Under the pieces are notes generated by a model. It was not told where the DNA came from. It saw nothing but the letters and a program-made list of their open reading frames with translations, and did no database searches. DNA of 5,246 bases from Deltaproteobacteria bacterium UBA2385 (GTDB lineage Bacteria; Myxococcota_A; UBA796; UBA2385). Within the stretch, counting starts at the first letter, position 1, and each line of letters begins with the position of its first letter. The stretch lies in the NCBI GenBank assembly GCA_002343455.1, contig DDSR01000063.1, positions 1 to 5,246 of the forward strand, in the 5' to 3' direction. Below are positions 1 to 5,246 of this stretch, piece after piece. A program made the position numbers and the translations under genes.

Positions 1-2
1 AG

Positions 3-1013
3 GAAGAGGACGACAGCGGCAGCGAGGAGGCGCCCCTGCCCGAAGACGGCCCGCGCCCCCTCCCCCAGCCCGATGAGGACGACTCCCCCGACTTCAGCGA
101 GTTCGAGGACGAGGATCCGATCGTCCCGATCGACGCCGAGGGCATGGACACCGGCGAGATCTACAAGGCCAAGCAGCGCGAGGTCGAGGGCCTCTCCGCC
201 GAGGACGAGTCGATCGCCTGGGAGCGCTACCTGCGCACCTACCCCAACTCGCAATTCCGCTCGCGCATCGAGGCCCGGATGGACCGGCTGCGCGACGACA
301 TGTACAGCGGGACCATCGACAGCGGCGCCGAGGTCGAGCAGGCCGGCCTGGCCGAGATCCGCTTCGCCCAGCCGATGACCCTGGAGAACATCGACCCCCG
401 CAAGAAGCTCCGCGCCGGCGTCGAGTTCGGTCTCCCCGGCTACATCGCGCCGGTGCTGGACTTCGAGTGGGCCTTCATGCGCAACTTCTCCGCTCACGCC
501 GGCCTTCGCGGCCGCTACGGCGGCGTCAGCTTCGAGCCCGGGGCCCGCTACGCCCTGGTCAAGTCGGCGCGCAGCAACTTCCTGCTGACCGCCATCGGGG
601 ACCTGCGGGTCAACCTGAACCCCGCCTTCTTCGGCTTCCGGCCGCAGCTGGCCGCCGGCAAGCGCTTCGAGTTCGGCGATATCGACGTCGACGCCCAGCT
701 CCAGGGCGGCACCGAGCTGGTGTCGATGGGGGTCTTCTCGCCGCGGGTGGTGGGCGGCGCCAACATCAGCGTCGCGCCCAACGAGACCGTGCGCTTCTAC
801 TTCGAGACCTCGACCTACATGAAGGACCTGGGATGGGACCAGGGCGGCTCCTTCCGCTTCAACGTGATCAGCTTCGGCCTGCGCTTCCTGGAGCGCGGCA
901 AGGGCATCAACAGCAAGTACGAGGCCGGCGCGGGCGCCATCGCCCCCTACAGCAGCCAGTACTGGTCCTTCCACAGCGGCGCGCTGGCCCTGGACTTCAA
1001 CTACTACCTGTAG
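3..1013 (+). CDS. Outer-membrane beta-barrel protein with acidic N-terminal stalk (5'-partial)
   Basis: The frame is open to the left edge, so the true start lies before the window; the ATG at 144 is an internal Met. The visible part is 336 residues ending at TAG 1011-1013. Residues 1-47 are low-complexity and strongly acidic: about 20 Asp/Glu, one Arg, many Pro and Ser. Residues 53-103 form a charged helical segment containing AWERYLRTYPNSQFRSRIEA, which resembles one TPR-like helical hairpin. From about residue 135 to the end, alternating hydrophobic/polar strands with aromatic girdles and Gly-rich turns (for example LRAGVEFGLPGY, TVRFYFETSTYM, FRFNVISFGLRF, ALALDFNYYL) suggest a barrel of about 10-12 strands. 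The last residue is Leu after Tyr-Tyr, rather than the usual Phe/Trp. This architecture fits small outer-membrane barrel proteins common in myxobacteria; gliding-motility barrel proteins (GltA/GltB type) are a possible but unproven relation. Function is unknown. It is convergent with the receptor gene, so it belongs to a separate transcript. Confidence 0.8.
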   Translation, partial: EEDDSGSEEAPLPEDGPRPLPQPDEDDSPDFSEFEDEDPIVPIDAEGMDTGEIYKAKQREVEGLSAEDESIAWERYLRTYPNSQFRSRIEARMDRLRDDMYSGTIDSGAEVEQAGLAEIRFAQPMTLENIDPRKKLRAGVEFGLPGYIAPVLDFEWAFMRNFSAHAGLRGRYGGVSFEPGARYALVKSARSNFLLTAIGDLRVNLNPAFFGFRPQLAAGKRFEFGDIDVDAQLQGGTELVSMGVFSPRVVGGANISVAPNETVRFYFETSTYMKDLGWDQGGSFRFNVISFGLRFLERGKGINSKYEAGAGAIAPYSSQYWSFHSGALALDFNYYL

Positions 1014-1023
1014 GTCTCGCGGC
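1014..1023. other. 10-bp gap between convergent stop codons
   Basis: The TAG of the barrel gene (1011-1013) and the TGA of the receptor gene (1024-1026 on the complement) are separated by only ten bases. There is no room for a separate terminator, and no hairpin followed by a T-run is visible on either strand. Transcription from at least one side must therefore run into the opposite gene, or stop at the nearby inverted repeat inside the receptor gene, or depend on Rho. Confidence 0.85.
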
Positions 1024-4000
1024 TCAGAACGCCCACGACAGCTTCAAGCTCGCCTCGCGGCCGAGCTTGACCTCTTCCACGACCTGCTCGCCCTGGGTCT
1101 GCTTCAGCGGCCAGTCCAGCAGGTTCTGCAGCTTCAGCCCGACCTTCAGCCCGCCGACGATCTCCTGGCTGGCGATCAGGTCGACCTGGTGGACGGCCAG
1201 CTCGTAGGAGTCCGGCGCCCCCAGCGCCCCGACGTCGGTGATGCGCTTGCCGGAGACGTTGTAGACCAGCATCGCCCGGCTGCCGCGCTCGACGTCCTCC
1301 CAGCCGAGCTGGAGGTTGACCACGTAGGGGCTCTGGCCCTGCAGGGCTCGCTCCTTGCTGGACTCGATGCCGCCGCTGTCGCCCAGGTCCACGCGGGACT
1401 GGATCAGGGCGATGTTGCCGGCAAGGAAGGCCCGGTCGTCGAGCAGGAAGTCCAGGAAGACCTTGCCGTCGAGCTCGACGCCCAGATCGGTGGCCCCGTC
1501 GGCGTTCTCGTAGGTGACGCTGTGCTGGGCGCTGACGATGACGATCTGTTCGATGGGGTCGTGGAACCACTTGGCGAAGGCCCCCAGGCCCAGCACCTCG
1601 CCCGGCCCGAAGAACCACTCCCAGCGCAGATCGGCGTTGTCGATCAGGGCCCGCTGCAGCTCGGGGTTGCCGTAGGTCTGGCGGCCGCCGGTGACGTCGT
1701 TGAAGGTGGCGGGAGAGAGCTCGCGGAAGTCGGGGCGCGAGAGGGTGCGCCCGTAGCCGGCGCGGATCTGCATCTCGTGCGGGAGCTGCTGGGTGAGGCC
1801 GGCGGCCGGTAGCCAGTCGGAGGTCTGCAGCTCGGCCACGACCGGGGTCTGGTCGGGGTTGAAGAGCTCGAAGGTCTCGACCCGCTGCGAGGCCTGCTCG
1901 CGCCGGGCCCCGCCGTTGAGGCGGGTGCTGCGGGTGACCGGCAGCTCGGCAAGCAGGTAGAGCGCGTCGACGCGCTGCTCGGCCAGGTAGTTGTCCGTCT
2001 GGCGGGTGATCTCCTCGAACTGGAAGCCGTCGGCGCCGATGTTGTCGGGCACGAAGATCTCGTCGGCGTCCAGGGTGAGCACCTCGTCGGCGTTGGAGAG
2101 CGGCCCCTTGTGCATGTACTTGTAGCGCCGCGTGTCCACGCCGCGGTCCTTGCGGGTCCGGTTGACGCCGACCTGCAGGCGCCCCTCGGCCTCCAGCGGA
2201 GGGACCGGGAAGGGCAGCCCGACGTTGAGGCCCAGGTCCTGCCCCAGCTCCGAGAGCTGACTGTAGACGATCTGGTTGCCCTCGGGCCGGTCGGAGAGCA
2301 GCCAGGAGTCGATGCTCGCTTCGTAGTCCTCGCGCCACTCGCGGCGGTCGGGCTCGTAGCGGTTGGCCCGGGTCCAAGCGGCGTGCCAGCTGATGTCGAC
2401 GGGCGAGGCCCCCGGCAGGTGCAGGGGGACGACGCTGTGCTCACCGCGCAGCTGGCGGTAGCGCAGCTCGCGCTGCAGCCAGCGAGAGCGGGCCACCCGG
2501 ATGTCACCGTCCACGTCGCGGTTGAAGCCCTGGTAGATGCGGGCCTCGTCGTCGGTGCTGCGCACATGCAGCTCCGTCCAGGTCAGCCGATGGTGCTTGA
2601 ACAGTTCCACCCCGCCGGTGGCGATGCCGCCCAGCATCAGCTCGCGGGTGGTGCGGTCGAAACGGTAGCTGTGCCCCTCCTCCAGGGCGCCGTCGACGCC
2701 CAGCAGGAAGTACTTGCGATCGTAGCTCTCGCTGTCCCAGCTCTGATCGTAGCTTCCACCGACGAGCCCGCCGGCCTTCAGCACGCCGGGGATCTCGAAG
2801 CCGTGCCCCAGCGAGGCGTTGGCCCCGAAATTGGGCGGCAAGGTGCGGGAGCCGAGGCTCCAGCGGTTGGGCATGGCCTCGCCAAACTGCTCCAATTCCT
2901 CGGCGGTGTAGCCGGAGAGGCTGAACATATCGCCCTCGGCCAGGGCCGACTCGTCGCTGGCCTCCTGCACGATCTCGGGCAGGGCCCTGGTCCCGTCGTC
3001 GGTGCCCAGCCAGTCGCGCGAGCCGCCGGGGGTAGAGAGACCCTGGCTCATCGTGGTGCCCGCCACCCAGCCGCCGCTGACGCCGATCTCGGCCAGCAGC
3101 TCGTCGGGGATGGAGCGGGTCCGCAGGGCGACCGTGCCGCCACCGAACTCGGCCGGCATGTCCGGCGAGAAGGTCTTGTGGACGACGACGCTGTCCAGCA
3201 TCCCGGTCGGGAACAGATCCAGCGGCACGACCCGCCGCTCGGGCTCGGGCGAGGGCAGCGACGCGCCGTTGAGCAGGGTGCTGCTGTAGCGCTCGCCCAG
3301 CCCGCGCACGTAGATGTACTTGCCGCCCACCAGGGTCAGGCCCGTGACCCGCTTCAGCGCGCTGGCGGCGCTGCTGTCCCCGGCCCGGCTCATCTCCTCG
3401 GCGCCGAGCACATCGGTCACCTGGCTGGACTGCCGCCGCTCCTCCAGCATGGCCGCGCCGCCGCCCTCGATCTTGGGGGCGACCACCTCGTAGGTCAGGC
3501 TGTGGGCCGCGGGCACCAGCCGCAGCTCGGCCTGAGGGCCGTCGGGGGCGACGACCAGGGTGGTCGAGGCCGTGGAAAAGCCGCTCTTCACCACCGAGAG
3601 GGTGGCCTCGCCCGCCGGCAGGAGGAGCTGGAAGCGCCCGTCCGCCCCGGTCTCGGCGCGCGCGGGGGAGCCGCGGACAAAGACCCTCGCGCCGACAACC
3701 GGGGCGGCGGCCTCGTCCAACACCCGGCCGCTCAGCTCGACCAGCGGGGCCCTGGGGTCTTCGCTGGACGGGGCCAGCGCCGGGTCGGCCGCCTCCAGCT
3801 CGGCGCCGAGGGCGTCGGGGGGCTGCAGGGTGAGCAGCAGCTCGCTGCGGGTCGAGGGCCCGACCTCGACCGCGAGGCTGCGCTCGGGCTGGCCGGGGAC
3901 GGCCACCATCAGCGTGTAGCTTCCCGGCGGCAGCGAGAGGGAGAGGGCCCCCCGCGCGTCCGTGCTCAGGGTGAGCCCCGCGACCCGGACGCTGGCCACC

Positions 4001-4095
4001 ACCGGCGCGCCCTGCTCGTCGAAGAGGAAGAGATCGACGCCGGTCTCGATGGGAGCGGCCTGGGCCAGGGCCGCACAAGCCCAGAGCGGGCTCAC
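1024..4095 (-). CDS. TonB-dependent outer-membrane receptor with tandem N-terminal beta-sandwich domains
   Basis: Complete at 1023 residues, GTG start at 4095-4093, TGA at 1026-1024. A short export signal (MSPLWACAALAQA, probable cleavage before Ala14) precedes two carboxypeptidase-regulatory-like/PEGA-like beta-sandwiches: about residues 19-90 (divergent, with LPPGSYTLMV) and 119-195 (LSGRVLDEAAAPVVGARVFV, GADGRFQLLLPAGEATLSVV). YEVVAPKI near 202-209 may be the TonB box. The plug spans about 220-330 and carries the family hallmark IYVRGLGERYSSTLLNGASL at 261-280, followed by RRVVPLDLFPTGMLDSVVVH and the FGGGTVALRTRSIPDE plug end. DWLGTDDGTRALP (361-373) opens the barrel region, as in relatives. 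The barrel runs to the end, with GYGRTLSRPDFRELSP at 780-795, NLLDWPL at 991-997 and a terminal Phe (LSWAF), the expected BAM-recognition residue. Role: energised uptake of an unidentified ligand; no substrate-specific motif or neighbour is visible. It is co-transcribed with the upstream TPR gene via a 4-bp overlap. The start is somewhat uncertain. Confidence 0.95.
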   Translation of the reverse strand: MSPLWACAALAQAAPIETGVDLFLFDEQGAPVVASVRVAGLTLSTDARGALSLSLPPGSYTLMVAVPGQPERSLAVEVGPSTRSELLLTLQPPDALGAELEAADPALAPSSEDPRAPLVELSGRVLDEAAAPVVGARVFVRGSPARAETGADGRFQLLLPAGEATLSVVKSGFSTASTTLVVAPDGPQAELRLVPAAHSLTYEVVAPKIEGGGAAMLEERRQSSQVTDVLGAEEMSRAGDSSAASALKRVTGLTLVGGKYIYVRGLGERYSSTLLNGASLPSPEPERRVVPLDLFPTGMLDSVVVHKTFSPDMPAEFGGGTVALRTRSIPDELLAEIGVSGGWVAGTTMSQGLSTPGGSRDWLGTDDGTRALPEIVQEASDESALAEGDMFSLSGYTAEELEQFGEAMPNRWSLGSRTLPPNFGANASLGHGFEIPGVLKAGGLVGGSYDQSWDSESYDRKYFLLGVDGALEEGHSYRFDRTTRELMLGGIATGGVELFKHHRLTWTELHVRSTDDEARIYQGFNRDVDGDIRVARSRWLQRELRYRQLRGEHSVVPLHLPGASPVDISWHAAWTRANRYEPDRREWREDYEASIDSWLLSDRPEGNQIVYSQLSELGQDLGLNVGLPFPVPPLEAEGRLQVGVNRTRKDRGVDTRRYKYMHKGPLSNADEVLTLDADEIFVPDNIGADGFQFEEITRQTDNYLAEQRVDALYLLAELPVTRSTRLNGGARREQASQRVETFELFNPDQTPVVAELQTSDWLPAAGLTQQLPHEMQIRAGYGRTLSRPDFRELSPATFNDVTGGRQTYGNPELQRALIDNADLRWEWFFGPGEVLGLGAFAKWFHDPIEQIVIVSAQHSVTYENADGATDLGVELDGKVFLDFLLDDRAFLAGNIALIQSRVDLGDSGGIESSKERALQGQSPYVVNLQLGWEDVERGSRAMLVYNVSGKRITDVGALGAPDSYELAVHQVDLIASQEIVGGLKVGLKLQNLLDWPLKQTQGEQVVEEVKLGREASLKLSWAF
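1044..1070. repeat. Perfect 9-bp inverted repeat near the convergent 3' ends
   Basis: TCAAGCTCG (1044-1052) and CGAGCTTGA (1062-1070) are exact reverse complements separated by a 9-base loop. The repeat starts 31 bases after the stop of the plus-strand barrel gene and lies inside the last codons of the receptor gene, where it encodes the Lys-Leu...Leu-Lys part of its C-terminus. It could act as a 3' hairpin or weak terminator for the plus-strand transcript. No T-run follows it, so it is not a canonical intrinsic terminator, and codon constraint alone (paired AAG/CTC and TTG/AAG codons) could have produced it. Confidence 0.35.
4092..4095 (-). promoter_or_regulatory. GTGA stop/start overlap coupling the TPR and receptor genes
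   Basis: Read on the minus strand, GTGA contains the GTG start of the receptor (4095-4093) and the TGA stop of the TPR gene (4094-4092). A 4-bp overlap of this kind is a classic sign of an operon with translational coupling. No separate promoter for the receptor can be seen, so its expression probably depends on a promoter upstream of the TPR gene, outside the window. Confidence 0.85.
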
Positions 4096-5246
4096 AGGCA
4101 GCCCCCGTCCGCTTCGCAGCGCGCCAGCCAGAGCCGCAGGGCGCTGGCGGCCTCGAAGACCGCCGGGTCCTGGATGCCGGCGAGGCTGCGCTCGGCGGCC
4201 TCGTGCTCGCCAGTCCGCGCCTGGGCGTAGGCGAGCCCGTAGGCGATGCGGTCCTCTCGCAGCAGCCCCAGGCGGCCGAGCCGGGCCCCCAGGGCCAGGA
4301 CGCGCTCGAAGGCGCCCATCTCCAGCAGGATGCCCATGCGCTGGCGGGTCTTCTCGGCGGAGTCGGCGACCTGCCCGTTCATCAGCAGCGCCCGGTCCAG
4401 GCGGCCGGCGCGGCGGTAGGCCTCGGCCGCCTCCAGGGCCCGATCCGGCACGGTGTAGCTGGCCTCGTGCAGCAGCATCGCCGCCGAGAGCGGCTGGCCC
4501 CGCTCCAGCAGGACGCGGGCGTGCAGGCGACGCAGCTCGGAGCTCTGCGGGAAGTGCAGGCGGCCCAGCTCCAGGATCTCCTGCGCCCGCAGCAGCTGCA
4601 GCGAGGCGGGATCGCCAGAGGCGCCGCGGCGGAGGCCCTCGGCGATCGTGAGGAAGGCCTCGGGGCGGGCGCCCTCGCGCTCCATCCAGAGGGCGCCGCG
4701 GGCGACGGCCTCGGCGTAGAGCTGCAGCTCGATCAGCACGAAGACCTGGGCCTTGAGGAAGGCGGGGTCGTCGGGGAAGAGGGCGGCGCCCTCAACCAGC
4801 AGCTCGAAGGCCACCCCGGGCTGACCCCGCAGCTCCTGCGCCCGCGCGCCCAGCAGCCACCAGCCCGCTCGCTCGCGCAAGCCGGAGGCGGCCAGGGCGG
4901 CGAGGGCCTCGTCGGCGGCGGGCTCGGGCAGGGCCAGCAGGGCCTGGGCGAGGTGGAGGCGGGTGAGGGCAGCCTGGCGGGCCTCCTCCTCGGCGAGCAG
5001 GCGCTCGGCCTCTGCCTTGGCGCCGGAGCGAGCCGAGGGGGCGGAGGTCGGCACTGCCAGCGCGGCCCGGTATTGCTCGACGGCGCGGGCGGCGTCCCCC
5101 TGCTCCCAGGCGATCAGCCCCAGCAGCCGGTAGACCTGCCGCTGGCCGGCGGGCTCCAGGGTCGCCGGGTCGACGTCCGCCAGGGCGATGGCGGCGCGGT
5201 CGAGGTGCCCGTCGCGGGCCATGGTCGCCGCCAGGGCGACGGGATC
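4092..5246 (-). CDS. Tetratricopeptide-repeat (TPR) protein, 5'-partial
   Basis: The frame stays open to the right edge (384 visible residues). Residues before the ATG at 5222, reading DPVALAAT, continue the helical repeat pattern, so that Met is probably internal and the real start lies outside the window. Numbering from that Met, TPR-like helix pairs appear at about 27-56 (YRLLGLIAWEQGDAARAVEQ), 118-150 (LLGARAQELRGQPGVAFELL), 152-183, 228-259 (HARVLLERGQPLSAAMLLHE), 261-289 (EAAEAYRRAGRLDRALLM), 291-318 and 325-353 (AYGLAYAQARTGEHEAAERS). A long Ala/Glu-rich helix lies at about 66-98. The C-terminus ends with two Cys (369 and 375) in RCEADGGCL. No enzymatic domain or membrane segment is visible in this part; any signal peptide or lipobox would be in the missing N-terminus. 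TPR arrays bind other proteins. The coupled receptor gene suggests a periplasmic or membrane-associated partner or assembly factor, but that role is inference. Confidence 0.85.
   Translation of the reverse strand, partial: DPVALAATMARDGHLDRAAIALADVDPATLEPAGQRQVYRLLGLIAWEQGDAARAVEQYRAALAVPTSAPSARSGAKAEAERLLAEEEARQAALTRLHLAQALLALPEPAADEALAALAASGLRERAGWWLLGARAQELRGQPGVAFELLVEGAALFPDDPAFLKAQVFVLIELQLYAEAVARGALWMEREGARPEAFLTIAEGLRRGASGDPASLQLLRAQEILELGRLHFPQSSELRRLHARVLLERGQPLSAAMLLHEASYTVPDRALEAAEAYRRAGRLDRALLMNGQVADSAEKTRQRMGILLEMGAFERVLALGARLGRLGLLREDRIAYGLAYAQARTGEHEAAERSLAGIQDPAVFEAASALRLWLARCEADGGCL
4102..4110 (-). promoter_or_regulatory. Probable ribosome binding site for the receptor GTG start
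   Basis: On the minus strand, GGACGGGGG ends six bases before the GTG start (spacer CTGCCT). It is G-rich and correctly spaced but is not a good match to AGGAGG. It lies within the last codons of the TPR gene. This supports GTG 4095 as the start. A weak site fits translational coupling, where ribosomes finishing the TPR gene re-initiate on the receptor. Confidence 0.45.

Noticed and set aside
144..146. ATG at 144 as the true start of the barrel gene
   Set aside because: The frame is open and clearly protein-like (an organised acidic, Pro-rich segment) to the left edge, and no ribosome binding site precedes 144.
3..1013. Naming the barrel protein as a gliding-motility Glt component
   Set aside because: The overall architecture is compatible, but no diagnostic motif or neighbouring glt/agl gene is visible in the window.
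467..1207. A 246-codon plus-strand frame overlapping the barrel gene and the receptor 3' end
   Set aside because: Arg/Gln/Pro-rich shadow frame that crosses the convergent stop region; the barrel frame has clear amphipathic strands instead.
1004..2567. Long alternative minus-strand frames overlapping the receptor (457 and 307 codons)
   Set aside because: Translations are Arg/Pro/Ala/Ser-rich low-complexity typical of out-of-frame reading of GC-rich DNA, and they overlap the real receptor frame completely.
2504..4078. A 524-codon minus-strand frame over the N-terminal half of the receptor
   Set aside because: Arg/Gly-rich frame-shifted reading of the receptor gene, with no recognisable domain.
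4069..4080. LWAC in the receptor leader as a lipobox
   Set aside because: Trp at -2 is unusual, the A-Q-A site shortly after is a better signal peptidase I site, and receptors of this family are not normally lipoproteins.
2110..4230. A 706-codon open frame on the plus strand opposite the receptor gene
   Set aside because: It is the antisense shadow of a high-GC gene. The predicted protein is a Gly/Ala/Val/Gln/His-rich mix with no domain, while the opposite strand encodes an unmistakable TonB-dependent receptor.
5220..5222. ATG at 5222 as the true start of the TPR gene
   Set aside because: In-frame residues upstream (DPVALAAT) continue the TPR helix into MARDGHLDRA, so the gene most likely extends beyond the window.

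Overview
The window is very GC-rich (roughly 70% by eye) and almost entirely coding. It looks like chromosomal DNA of a Gram-negative bacterium, most plausibly a Myxococcota/"Deltaproteobacteria"-type organism. The protein content supports this: a large TonB-dependent receptor with carboxypeptidase-regulatory-like N-terminal domains, a TPR protein directly upstream of it, and a small outer-membrane beta-barrel protein with an acidic N-terminal stalk. The taxonomic placement is inference; no marker gene is present.

Layout: (i) 3-1013, plus strand, is the 3' part of a gene for an outer-membrane beta-barrel protein whose start lies before the window. (ii) 1014-1023 is a 10-bp gap between convergent stop codons, with a perfect 9-bp inverted repeat close by at 1044-1070. 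(iii) 1024-4095, minus strand, is a complete 1023-residue TonB-dependent outer-membrane receptor. (iv) 4092-5246, minus strand, is the 3' part of a tetratricopeptide-repeat (TPR) protein gene, open through the right edge of the window. Genes iii and iv overlap by 4 bp (GTGA) and are almost certainly co-transcribed and translationally coupled, TPR gene first.

Working together: the TPR protein and the receptor look like one envelope operon. The receptor would take up an unknown ligand across the outer membrane using TonB/ExbBD energy, and the TPR protein would be a periplasmic or membrane-associated partner or assembly scaffold. The convergent beta-barrel protein is also an envelope protein but belongs to a different transcript, so a functional link is only suggested by proximity. 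No RNA genes, mobile elements, CRISPR arrays, origins or att sites were seen, and there is no non-coding stretch longer than about 10 bp.

Nothing here is clearly a new system. The points most worth a second look are the unusually short, uncharged signal peptide of the receptor as called from its GTG start, the tandem beta-sandwich extension of the receptor, the acidic stalk of the barrel protein, and the coupled TPR-receptor pair.
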